Shown piece after piece: positions 6,881 to 14,948 of a DNA stretch of 28,683 bases (position 1 is the stretch's first letter; every line of letters begins with the position of its first letter). The DNA is from a virus. Position numbers and translations under genes: made by a program. The notes under the pieces are model-generated. The model ran no database searches and was not told the DNA's origin. It saw only the letters and a program-made list of their open reading frames with translations. The DNA is taken from IMG/VR virus record IMGVR_UViG_3300017967_000142, positions 1-28,683 of that record; one strand, written 5' to 3'.

Positions 6881-8368
6881 ATGGCTTTAAAAATTGTATC
6901 GGGGATAGAAGTAACGAGTATATCGTTAAGCTCGTATCTAGACCTAGCGAAGAATGAACTTCGCAACGCAACAATCCAAAATCTTTCTACGACAGAGATT
7001 GGCGCAATCGCTAGTCCAGTGCAAGGACAGTTTGTGTATGACAGCACACTTGATAAATTAAAAGTGTATGACGGATCGGCTTGGGTTTTAGTAGGTGCTG
7101 CCCCTGATGACACTTCTATTGAGTTGTCAAGCAATACGCTTTCTATTAAAGCCGGTGGTGTAGATACCACAGAACTTGCTGATGACGCAGTAACCGCTGC
7201 GAAAATTGATGACAATGCAGTAGGTATTGCAGCGTTGAATGTAACGGATGGTACGAACGGACAGGTTCTTACTACCAATGGATCGGGAACACTATCGTTC
7301 ACAGACCAAATTGATGCTGATGTTACAGTTGAAAACCTCACGACAAAGTTGGCTCAAATTAGTGGGAACTATACACTTGGGGATGCTACCGATGTTACCG
7401 CAACTTTTGCAGGTGGCGTTACTATTACTGGAGACTTAACAGTAAATGGTACGACTACAACTGTTAACTCTACGACAACGACACTTGATGACCCAATCAT
7501 CACATTGGGTGGAGATTCTGCGCCAACGGGTGACGACAACAAAGACCGCGGGGTTGAGTTCCGTTACTACGACACTGCGGCTCGTCTTGGTTTCTTCGGT
7601 TATGATGACTCGCTTCGTAAGTTCGTAGCATATGTAAACGCCACTAATGATGCTGAAACATTTAGTGGTGACTTTGTACCAGCTCAATTTGCTGAAATTC
7701 AAGGTACTACAATCAATGCTACAAGTCAATTCCAAATTAATGGAAGTGCAATTACATCTTCTGCGGCTGAACTAAACATCCTTGATGGTGTTACCGCATC
7801 TACTGCGGAAATCAACAAGTTGGATGGTGTTACCGCCTCCACCGATGAATTGAATATTCTTGATGGTGTAACGGCAACCGCTTCTGAACTTAACATTCTT
7901 GATGGCGTAACGGCTACGACTGCAGAGTTGAACTATGTAGATGGAGTTACTTCTGCTATCCAAACACAATTGGATGGTAAGCAACCAACTATCACAGGTG
8001 CTGCTACTACCATTGATGACACAGACTTAACTGCGTCTCGTGCATTGGTTTCAAATTCTAGTGGTAAGGTTGCTGTATCAGCAGTAACATCTACGGAACT
8101 AGGATATCTAGATGGTGTTACCTCTGCAGTACAAACGCAACTTAACAATAAGCCTGACTTCTACAGCGGTAGTGTTACAGTCTCTAGTGGATCAGGAAGT
8201 GTTTCATTTAGCACCCACGGAATTGGTTGGCCGGCATTCGTACAATTGTATGATGAAAATGGTCGCCTAGTACTTGCCGATGTTCAACAAACAACTGAAG
8301 GCGAGAACGATATCACGATTACTGCATCTGATGCGAGCTACACTGTAGTTATTCAGGGCGCAGCATAA
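6881..8368 (+). CDS. Repeat-rich tail fibre protein
   Basis: This 495-residue protein starts with MALKIVSG, similar to the start of the collagen-like fibre (MALKINST), which suggests a shared N-terminal attachment segment. It is almost all Thr, Ser, Ala, Asp and Gly with beta alternation. Residues 294-358 contain five tandem 13-residue repeats with the core AELNILDGVTA. A sixth related unit (STELGYLDGVTS) follows near residue 405. An ITGDLTVNGTTTTVNSTTTT beta-helix-like stretch precedes the repeats. These repeats are well known from phage fibres and build trimeric shafts. The C-terminal about 80 residues look like a globular tip. A strong terminator follows at 8404. Confidence 0.85.
   Translation: MALKIVSGIEVTSISLSSYLDLAKNELRNATIQNLSTTEIGAIASPVQGQFVYDSTLDKLKVYDGSAWVLVGAAPDDTSIELSSNTLSIKAGGVDTTELADDAVTAAKIDDNAVGIAALNVTDGTNGQVLTTNGSGTLSFTDQIDADVTVENLTTKLAQISGNYTLGDATDVTATFAGGVTITGDLTVNGTTTTVNSTTTTLDDPIITLGGDSAPTGDDNKDRGVEFRYYDTAARLGFFGYDDSLRKFVAYVNATNDAETFSGDFVPAQFAEIQGTTINATSQFQINGSAITSSAAELNILDGVTASTAEINKLDGVTASTDELNILDGVTATASELNILDGVTATTAELNYVDGVTSAIQTQLDGKQPTITGAATTIDDTDLTASRALVSNSSGKVAVSAVTSTELGYLDGVTSAVQTQLNNKPDFYSGSVTVSSGSGSVSFSTHGIGWPAFVQLYDENGRLVLADVQQTTEGENDITITASDASYTVVIQGAA
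7760..7954 (+). repeat. Five tandem 39-base repeats in the fibre gene
   Basis: The units start at 7760, 7799, 7838, 7877 and 7916. Each encodes 13 residues ending in (L/V)DGVTA or LDGVTS. They differ mostly at third codon positions, so the array is old and kept for the protein shape. Unit number may vary between relatives. Confidence 0.85.
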
Positions 8369-8403
8369 TTGTGAAATTTAGTAAATTAGTATCCTAACAT
8401 GAG

Positions 8404-8429
8404 GGGGAGGGAATACCCTCCCCTTTTTT
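8404..8429 (+). terminator. Intrinsic terminator after the repeat-rich fibre
   Basis: GGGGAGGG (8404-8411), loop AATA and CCCTCCCC (8416-8423) form an 8-base-pair GC stem followed by six Ts. The collagen-like fibre gene begins only 10 bases later, with no recognisable promoter in between. Confidence 0.85.
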
Positions 8430-8439
8430 ATAGAATCAT

Positions 8440-11424
8440 ATGGCTCTCAAAATAAATTCTACTGTAGACCTAACTGGCAAACTACAAGTTGCTGGGTCGG
8501 ATGTTATAAACGCTTCTGGCGAATGGACTGGCTCTAGTTCAGGCTTAAAAGGAGAGCCTGGAGACAAAGGACAAAAAGGAGCAGGGGGTGCTAACGGAAG
8601 TGATGGATCTGACGGGAGCAAAGGTCAAAAAGGTGAGGTTGGAGACAAGGGTCAACCCGGTGCTGATGGAAGTAACGGCTCGGCAGGTACGGACGGAAGC
8701 AAAGGTCAAAAAGGGCAAAAGGGCGAAGTCGGTGCTGACGGGAGTAATGGATCAGATGGTGTTGACGGCTCTAAAGGTCAGAAGGGGGAGAAAGGACAAA
8801 AGGGTGAAGTCGGTACTGACGGAAGCGATGGTATTGATGGAGATAAAGGACAAAAGGGCGATAAAGGTCAAAAGGGTGAAGCCGGATCTAATGGTTCGGA
8901 CGGAACGGATGGAAGCAAAGGAGACAAGGGGGATCGTGGTAGTGCAGGTTCTGATGGGAGCAACGGATCAGACGGAGCAAAAGGAGAAAAGGGTCAGAAG
9001 GGGCAGACCGGGAACCAAGGTCCAGCAGGTAACGATGGAAACTTTGGAGGTGCTTCCTTCAACTACAATTTTAGTGGGGAAACTGAATTAGTAGACCCTG
9101 GAGATAGTAATATTCGTTTTAACAACACAACACTTTCTTCGGCAACAAAATTATTATTAGACGACACGGATGCGAGCTCTACCGACATCCAATCATATTT
9201 AAGAACTATTGACGACAGCACTTCGACTGTTAAAGGTCATGTTCGTGTTTCAAAAGAATTTGATAGTACAGCATACGCACTATACCAAATAACTGCTCTA
9301 GGCGAAAAAACAGGATATTTTGAGGTTACTGTTTCACATGCTTCTTCTTCTGCGTCTAGTCCGTTTGGGGACAGTGATTCTTTAATTGTAACATTTGCTC
9401 GTACTGGAGACCAAGGAGATAAGGGTCAAAAAGGTGAAGCGGGAACAGACGGCAATGACGGGAGCAAAGGACAGAAGGGTGAAGCGGGTGCTAATGGTTC
9501 GGACGGCTCTAACGGAAGTGACGGAGATAAAGGTCAGAAAGGACAAAAGGGCGAAGCCGGAGTAGACGGAAGCAACGGATCAGACGGAGCGGACGGCAGT
9601 AAAGGAGAGAAAGGTCAGAAAGGCGAAGCCGGCGCAGACGGAAGTAACGGAAGCGACGGGGACAAAGGACAAAAAGGTCAAAAGGGACAAACAGGTAGCA
9701 ACGGAACGGCTGCTACTATTGCTATTGGAGAAGTTAGCACGGGCACTGAAGGAAGTGAAGCAAGTGTAAGTAATAGCGGTACATCTACAGCAGCCACATT
9801 TGACTTTTCAATTCCTGTTGGAGCAACAGGTAGTAAGGGACAAAAAGGCGAAGCCGGTGCAAATGGAAGCGATGGAACGGACGGCGACAAGGGGCAAAAG
9901 GGTGCTGCTGGTAGTAACGGAAGTGACGGAAGTGACGGAAGCAAAGGCGAAAAGGGAGAGAAAGGTCAAAAAGGTCAGACAGGAACGGCTGGTACCGATG
10001 GCTCGGCTGGTACCGATGGGAGCAAGGGAGACAAGGGTCAGAAGGGTGAAGCCGGCGCAGATGGTAGCAATGGTGCTAACGGATCAGATGGGGTAGATGG
10101 TAGCAAAGGGCAGAAGGGTCAAAAGGGACAAACCGGTACCGCTGCTACTATTGCTGTCGGAGAGGTTAGTGCTGGTGCAGAAGGCACAGAGCCGAGTGTG
10201 ACAAACACAGGGACTTCTAGTGCTGCAACATTTAACTTCACTATTCCTGTTGGAGCAACTGGTAGTAAAGGTCAGAAAGGAGAGGCTGGTTCTAATGGTT
10301 CAGATGGAACGGACGGCGACAAGGGGCAGAAAGGCGAAGCCGGGTCTAATGGTTCAGATGGTACTGATGGTAGCAAGGGGCAGAAAGGCGAAGCCGGGTC
10401 TAATGGTTCAGATGGAACGGATGGTTCTAAAGGGCAAAAAGGAGAGGCTGGTTCAAACGGGTCAGATGGTAGTGATGGTAGCAAAGGTCAAAAAGGTGAG
10501 GCTGGAGCCAATGGATCAGATGGTAGTGACGGAACAGATGGATCGAAAGGTCAGAAAGGTGAACCCGGCGCAGATGGTGGTGCCGGACCCGAAGGACCAG
10601 CCGGTGGTGACGGGAGTAAAGGTCAGAAGGGTGAACCTGGATCAAATGGTAGTGCCGGATCCGATGGTACTGATGGGGATAAAGGACAAAAAGGAGAACC
10701 TGGTGCAGACGGCGGTGCCGGACCCGAAGGACCAGCCGGGGGCGATGGGTCTAAAGGTCAAAAGGGAGAACCTGGTAGCGATGGGTCTAATGGTTCAGAT
10801 GGTACAGACGGAAGCAAGGGACAAAAGGGTGAACCTGGTGCCGATGGTGGTGCTGGACCCGAAGGACCAGCCGGGGGCGATGGAACGGACGGCGACAAGG
10901 GGCAAAAGGGCGAACCTGGAGCCAATGGATCAGACGGCTCGGCTGGTAGTGATGGTGCGGATGGTGACAAGGGGCAAAAGGGTGAACCTGGTGCAGATGG
11001 TTCAAATGGCTCGGACGGGGCAAAAGGAGAACCTGGTGGATTTACAACCAACTCAAACGCTCAAGTAAGTAGCCTTGGTGTAGGTACTGCGGCTTCAGGA
11101 ACGAGTGGACACATTCGTGCTACTAACGATATTGTTGCATACTACTCTTCCGATGAGCGGTTGAAGGCTAATGTAAAACCCATTGAGTCTGCTCTAGATA
11201 AGGTACGCTCTATAAGTGGTGTTGAATTTGATTGGATTGAAAATAGCGACCTACACCCTAATACCGGACATGATGTAGGTGTTATAGCTCAACAAATTAT
11301 GAAGGTGCTTCCAGAGGTGGTTACACAAAGAGATAATGGTTACTATGCCGTGCGCTATGACAAAGTAATAGCACTGCTCATCCAAGCAATTAAAGAGTTA
11401 GACGAGGCTTGTCCTAAAAAGTAA
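8440..11424 (+). CDS. Collagen-like fibre with self-cleaving S74 chaperone domain
   Basis: The 994-residue protein opens with a short MALKI segment and four Gly-X-Y blocks (about residues 35-204, 323-422, 461-566, 605-867; about 213 triplets). Between them lie a beta module (203-322, starting FNYNFSG and ending VTFARTG) and two copies of a 41-residue module (423-463, 567-607). Triplets are mainly GQK, GSK, GDK, GEA, GSD and GEP. I count 74 X-Lys-Gly sites and no Lys in the X position. The C-terminus is a Peptidase_S74 chaperone: SDERLK supplies the catalytic Ser904 and Lys909, and GHDVGVIAQQ is a family signature. Cleavage before Ser904 would leave a 903-residue fibre. It probably forms trimeric fibres, with Lys modified by the enzyme encoded at 12681. 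Confidence 0.93.
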   Translation: MALKINSTVDLTGKLQVAGSDVINASGEWTGSSSGLKGEPGDKGQKGAGGANGSDGSDGSKGQKGEVGDKGQPGADGSNGSAGTDGSKGQKGQKGEVGADGSNGSDGVDGSKGQKGEKGQKGEVGTDGSDGIDGDKGQKGDKGQKGEAGSNGSDGTDGSKGDKGDRGSAGSDGSNGSDGAKGEKGQKGQTGNQGPAGNDGNFGGASFNYNFSGETELVDPGDSNIRFNNTTLSSATKLLLDDTDASSTDIQSYLRTIDDSTSTVKGHVRVSKEFDSTAYALYQITALGEKTGYFEVTVSHASSSASSPFGDSDSLIVTFARTGDQGDKGQKGEAGTDGNDGSKGQKGEAGANGSDGSNGSDGDKGQKGQKGEAGVDGSNGSDGADGSKGEKGQKGEAGADGSNGSDGDKGQKGQKGQTGSNGTAATIAIGEVSTGTEGSEASVSNSGTSTAATFDFSIPVGATGSKGQKGEAGANGSDGTDGDKGQKGAAGSNGSDGSDGSKGEKGEKGQKGQTGTAGTDGSAGTDGSKGDKGQKGEAGADGSNGANGSDGVDGSKGQKGQKGQTGTAATIAVGEVSAGAEGTEPSVTNTGTSSAATFNFTIPVGATGSKGQKGEAGSNGSDGTDGDKGQKGEAGSNGSDGTDGSKGQKGEAGSNGSDGTDGSKGQKGEAGSNGSDGSDGSKGQKGEAGANGSDGSDGTDGSKGQKGEPGADGGAGPEGPAGGDGSKGQKGEPGSNGSAGSDGTDGDKGQKGEPGADGGAGPEGPAGGDGSKGQKGEPGSDGSNGSDGTDGSKGQKGEPGADGGAGPEGPAGGDGTDGDKGQKGEPGANGSDGSAGSDGADGDKGQKGEPGADGSNGSDGAKGEPGGFTTNSNAQVSSLGVGTAASGTSGHIRATNDIVAYYSSDERLKANVKPIESALDKVRSISGVEFDWIENSDLHPNTGHDVGVIAQQIMKVLPEVVTQRDNGYYAVRYDKVIALLIQAIKELDEACPKK
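9706..9828 (+). repeat. Interruption module in the collagen gene, copy 1
   Basis: This copy encodes residues 423-463 (core TAATIAIGEVS ... FSIPVGAT). It matches residues 567-607 at 31 of 41 positions by hand count. The module is familiar from phage collagen-like fibres and would interrupt the triple helix with a small beta bundle. Confidence 0.8.
10138..10260 (+). repeat. Interruption module in the collagen gene, copy 2
   Basis: This second copy lies 432 bases downstream of the first and encodes residues 567-607 (TAATIAVGEVS ... FTIPVGAT). Substitutions are mostly conservative (Ser/Thr, Ile/Val, Asp/Asn), so the duplication is not recent. Confidence 0.8.
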
Positions 11425-11427
11425 AAC

Positions 11428-12396
11428 ATGGCTTTACAGAGTAGTGGACAAATAAAATTCTCTGACCTGAACACGGAGTTTGGTAGAACATCTACGGAGG
11501 AAATAAGCCTCAATGATGCTTCTACTGGAGTGGTGGATGTAATCAACACAAACAGTTCAAGCAAACCAGATGGCGTTAAGCCTCATGCAATTAGTGAGTT
11601 TTACAGTTACGACCATAATGCAGCACCACCATATTCAAATACACACTACTATACCAATGATGGTGTGAATGATTACATTAAGGGTACTTGGAGTGGTCAG
11701 ACATCGCTGCACGATAATGACTGGAGTATTAGTTTTTGGTTGAAACAAAATCAGTCAAGCAAAGCATCGCAGCAGTATGTGGATTGGAATGCTAACTCAA
11801 CACTAAACAGTGGGAACACAACAAATAGGGTGATGTTTAATTATAACGGAAGCCTTAATCGAATCATGCTCCGTATTAGAACAAGTGCATCAAACTTTGA
11901 CAGACAATGGGCTTTGCATGATAATTCTAGTGTGACTGGTATTACAAGTTCTAGTACTGGCTGGACCTCGGGTCAACGAGGGAATGTAAATAGCGATGGT
12001 TTTTGTCATTTAGTAATTACATACGATGCCTCACAAAGCACTTCTACGAATGCTTTAAAAGTATATTGGAACGGAAGTGAACTAACAAGTCAAGCCGCAG
12101 CAAACAACGGCTCTAGAAACTCTGCTACATTTGCATCTTTGTCTTTGTGTGCTGCACAGCATAATATTAGTGGTGGTAATGCTAATGTGGAAATTGATGA
12201 GTGGGCATTCTATAATGATGTCTTAACAAGTTCCGAGGCAACGACACTCTACAACTCTGGAACTATTGCATCTCCACACACGCTACACACTAACAACTTA
12301 AGCGAGGTAGTACAATTTGCTGGAAGCAATTCTATTAATACATATTCTAACAAGTACAGTGGTACAATCACTGGTGGCTCAACAACTGCATACTAA
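11428..12396 (+). CDS. LamG/ConA-like lectin tail protein
   Basis: This 322-residue protein begins with a segment I know from phage tail proteins (SSGQIKFSDLNTEFG, then SLNDAS and a closing ISEFYSYD, residues about 1-65), probably the part that joins the virion. Residues about 72-275 fit a concanavalin A-like/LamG jelly roll: SNDGVNDYI-type opening, DNDWSISFWLK, a FCHLVITYDAS strand, LKVYWNGSELTS and VEIDEWAFYNDVLTSSEATTLYN. That last run is a hallmark of Laminin_G_3 domains. It probably binds sugars on the host surface or on the phage's own decorated fibre. It starts 3 bases after the collagen gene and is coupled to the next small gene by a one-base overlap. Confidence 0.82.
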   Translation: MALQSSGQIKFSDLNTEFGRTSTEEISLNDASTGVVDVINTNSSSKPDGVKPHAISEFYSYDHNAAPPYSNTHYYTNDGVNDYIKGTWSGQTSLHDNDWSISFWLKQNQSSKASQQYVDWNANSTLNSGNTTNRVMFNYNGSLNRIMLRIRTSASNFDRQWALHDNSSVTGITSSSTGWTSGQRGNVNSDGFCHLVITYDASQSTSTNALKVYWNGSELTSQAAANNGSRNSATFASLSLCAAQHNISGGNANVEIDEWAFYNDVLTSSEATTLYNSGTIASPHTLHTNNLSEVVQFAGSNSINTYSNKYSGTITGGSTTAY

Positions 12397-12629
12397 TGAA
12401 GTACTACCTGCTTACCCCAGAACAATACGAGCTTCATAGCCACGAAACGGATCAGTATGTTGCTTGGTCTTTTGATAATTCTAAATGTATCATAGAGTGT
12501 GAAGACTCTTGCGACATTACCGATTCCCTTTTGACCTTTAATAGTGCTAACGAATGCAACGAATGGAGGTACAACGAAGAAACCGAAGAGTGGAGAAACT
12601 GGATTAGCGAAGAGGATTATCTTTGGTGA
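12396..12629 (+). CDS. Small acidic Cys/Trp-rich hypothetical protein
   Basis: The 77-residue protein overlaps the lectin gene by one base (TAATG at 12394-12398). It is strongly acidic, with three Cys clustered in KCIIECEDSCD, a fourth in NECNEW, and several Trp near the C-terminus (EWRYNEETEEWRNW). It has no signal peptide or membrane segment. I do not recognise it. Its place between the fibre genes and the collagen-modifying enzyme suggests a fibre-assembly or accessory role. The Cys cluster could bind metal or form disulphides. Confidence 0.6.
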   Translation: MKYYLLTPEQYELHSHETDQYVAWSFDNSKCIIECEDSCDITDSLLTFNSANECNEWRYNEETEEWRNWISEEDYLW

Positions 12630-12679
12630 TGTCACAATAATCGTTTAAATTAGTGACAATTAAATCTAATAAATTGTCA
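12630..12679 (+). promoter_or_regulatory. Competing inverted repeats before the TTG start of the modification enzyme
   Basis: Three elements lie in this gap: TGTCAC (12630-12635), GTGACAATT (12653-12661) and AATTGTCA (12672-12679). The middle one can pair with either of the others, so two exclusive hairpins are possible. The right arm ends one base before the TTG start codon at 12681. No TAnnTTTG is present. It could be a translational switch, or an operator (TGACAATT-N10-AATTGTCA). Confidence 0.45.
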
Positions 12680-12680
12680 T

Positions 12681-14918
12681 TTGAATATTGTCTTCCATGT
12701 TGGATACTCCAAAAGTGATTGGAGTCCAAAATCAATCGATCTTACAGGCCTTGGCGGAACAGAGCAGTGCGTTATGTACCTCGCCCAAGAACTATCTTTC
12801 CTACATAATGTATATGTAGTTGGTGATGTAGAAAATGGTAACTACGGATCAGTAGAGTACATAAACATGAACCACGACATGTATAACGATGTCAAGGCTA
12901 TGGACATAGATGTGCTGATCGGAGTTAGTTATGTAAACTTCCTTGTTGAATTTGAAGGTTGTCGAGTAAATAAATATGTTTACTGGGCGCACAATACCGA
13001 CCCCTTTTGGTGGTGGAAGGGAGAAGAACTGCCCAAGTCTATACTAAATCGTATAGATGGTTTTGTGTTCCTAACGAACTGGCATCATGATGACTTTTGC
13101 TCTAGATATGAGATTCGTCCCGATCAAAGTAAATACATTATTGGTAACGGCGTGAGGACTAAAAACTTCTACCCATCGGATAATAAAGAAGATGCTTTTA
13201 TATATACCTCACATGCCGAGCGTGGTCTTAAGACTGTGTTAGAAGATGGGTTTGTGGATTCTACAGGCTACCCACTTCGAGTGGCTACACCGCAATATGG
13301 ATCAGAGTATCTAGAGAAAAACTTTGACCGAAAGCAATTCGAATATCTAGGAAGTCTGCCTCAATCGGATTTGTACTATGAAATGTCAAAAGCTCGTTAT
13401 TGGTACTACCCTACACATTACAACGAGACATATTGTATAACGGCTCTAGAGATGCTAGGGCATGGCGTTATCCCTATTGTAGATAATCCAATAGCAGGTC
13501 TTAAAGAAACCCTACAATCCTTTTACATAACTCGTGATGAATATCAAGCGGGTTCGTATTGGTGGAATACCGAAGAGGTAAACAAATATGTTTCTTCGAG
13601 AGATTGGTCTATAGTAAAAGACGAATGGAACGAGGTATTAGAATACACAATACCAAAGGTTAAGTCATATATCATTAGTCTTAATTATCTACCAAACTTC
13701 ACTGATAAAGCAAATGAGATTGTAGACTGTGATGCCTCGTTGTATAGAGGTGTAGACAACAAAGAAAAAAAGCCATCTTTCGAATACAAACTATTTGATT
13801 GGAAGATCGATAGCGAAAACACATGGTATAATAGACCACTCAAGCAAGGAGAGGTGGGCTGTATGTTGTCACATATATCTGTGTTAAAAGAAGCCTATGA
13901 TTACGGCGAGGATTATGTCTTGATTTTAGAGGAGGACTTCAAGCCTATAAAACCACTACAACTAGAACAACTGCCCAATTATCCTTGGGATATTTTGTTC
14001 CTAGGAAGAAACCCTATAACGGATGACCAAGAGGTTGTCAATGAGCAGTTTGTTGTTCCTGGATATTCATACAACGCCCATGCAATATTGTATCGTAGAT
14101 CGGGAATCGAAAAGATACTTCAAGGGAAACCCGAAAACTATATTATGCCGTGGGACGAATATCTAGCAGCAACATATTCTGATCACCCAAGAAAAGACCT
14201 CAACTTTATTTGGAAGGACATAAAGGCTCTTTCCTACAAGGAAGAAATTGTTGGACAAACAAGTAGTGTTATCACATCACAAACGGAAAACACCCCATTT
14301 GTCATAGAGTCTAAAGACTATCTTTTAGATGGTAGTGATTGGGAAGCGTGGAAACAAAGATGGCTTTCCTATGAGGCTCTAACAAAAGAATGGGACTTGA
14401 TAGTAGACGAACCTATCATGAATGTATTTACATTTCCTTTATTTAACGAAGACTTTTGTAAGCGTGTAATAGAGTATGCGAATGAGATGGATGAGTGGGA
14501 AACGGATCGTCATGACTACTATCCTACTATTGATGTATTACTTGAAAAGATAGGGCTTAACGAACTGTATGCCAGGGTTTTAAAAGAGTATGCAGACGAG
14601 TGTGCTATACACATGTGGGGGCTTGAAGGTAAGAATTGGAGAAACCTTGAGAGCGAAAACTTCATGATTAAGTACACCGAAGAAAAGCAAGGACACTTAA
14701 GCCTCCACCACGACTATTCTGATCTCTCGTATGTGTTAGCGTTAAACGAAGAATACACTGGTGGGGGTACATATTTTGTACGGCAAAAGGCATTACACAA
14801 AGGATTTACGGGACACATATCTTTACATCCTGGTGCTATAAGCCATAAGCATGGAGGACGACCCGTTCATAAGGGTGAGCGATATATCATAGTATCGTTT
14901 TGTAGATTTCCTCGATAA
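12681..14918 (+). CDS. Collagen lysyl hydroxylase fused to GT4 and GT25 glycosyltransferases
   Basis: The 745-residue enzyme has three domains. Residues 1-325 are a GT4-type (GT-B) glycosyltransferase: LGGTEQ near the start, HNTDP, GNGV, and the E-x7-E motif with Glu249 and Glu257. Residues 328-540 are GT25: KSYIISLNYLPN, GEVGCMLSHISVLKEA, LILEED (417-419), WDEYLAA, and SQTEN near the end, like collagen galactosyltransferase. Residues about 565-745 match the PLOD lysyl hydroxylase domain: NVFTFPLFNEDFC, LHHD (Fe ligands His676, Asp678), LALN, GGGTYF, LHPG, His724, then Arg734 for 2-oxoglutarate and YIIVSF. Predicted action: hydroxylate collagen Lys, then add two sugars. The start is TTG because no in-frame ATG occurs before residue 32, inside the GT4 motif region. 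Domain identities are strong; substrates are inferred from the adjacent collagen fibre. Confidence 0.88.
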   Translation: MNIVFHVGYSKSDWSPKSIDLTGLGGTEQCVMYLAQELSFLHNVYVVGDVENGNYGSVEYINMNHDMYNDVKAMDIDVLIGVSYVNFLVEFEGCRVNKYVYWAHNTDPFWWWKGEELPKSILNRIDGFVFLTNWHHDDFCSRYEIRPDQSKYIIGNGVRTKNFYPSDNKEDAFIYTSHAERGLKTVLEDGFVDSTGYPLRVATPQYGSEYLEKNFDRKQFEYLGSLPQSDLYYEMSKARYWYYPTHYNETYCITALEMLGHGVIPIVDNPIAGLKETLQSFYITRDEYQAGSYWWNTEEVNKYVSSRDWSIVKDEWNEVLEYTIPKVKSYIISLNYLPNFTDKANEIVDCDASLYRGVDNKEKKPSFEYKLFDWKIDSENTWYNRPLKQGEVGCMLSHISVLKEAYDYGEDYVLILEEDFKPIKPLQLEQLPNYPWDILFLGRNPITDDQEVVNEQFVVPGYSYNAHAILYRRSGIEKILQGKPENYIMPWDEYLAATYSDHPRKDLNFIWKDIKALSYKEEIVGQTSSVITSQTENTPFVIESKDYLLDGSDWEAWKQRWLSYEALTKEWDLIVDEPIMNVFTFPLFNEDFCKRVIEYANEMDEWETDRHDYYPTIDVLLEKIGLNELYARVLKEYADECAIHMWGLEGKNWRNLESENFMIKYTEEKQGHLSLHHDYSDLSYVLALNEEYTGGGTYFVRQKALHKGFTGHISLHPGAISHKHGGRPVHKGERYIIVSFCRFPR

Positions 14919-14929
14919 GATTATATTTG
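14900..14929 (+). promoter_or_regulatory. Bacteroidota-type promoter before the coiled-coil gene
   Basis: TTG at 14900-14902, a 19-base spacer and TATATTTG at 14922-14929 give the best -33/-7 match in the window. It overlaps the last codons of the modification enzyme and lies 19 bases before ATG 14949. Confidence 0.65.
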
Positions 14930-14948
14930 AAACTATAAATAGAATACA

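Noticed and set aside
10220-11068. 282-residue plus-strand frame and several minus-strand frames inside the collagen gene
   Set aside because: They are alternative readings of a highly repetitive, high-Gly gene. Their compositions (Met/Val/Lys or Leu/Pro repeats) simply mirror the collagen triplets, and they lack start context.
8440-11424. Collagen-like gene as a host-derived or bacterial exosporium collagen
   Set aside because: The S74 chaperone, the phage interruption modules and its place between a repeat-rich fibre and a lectin tail protein fit a phage fibre.
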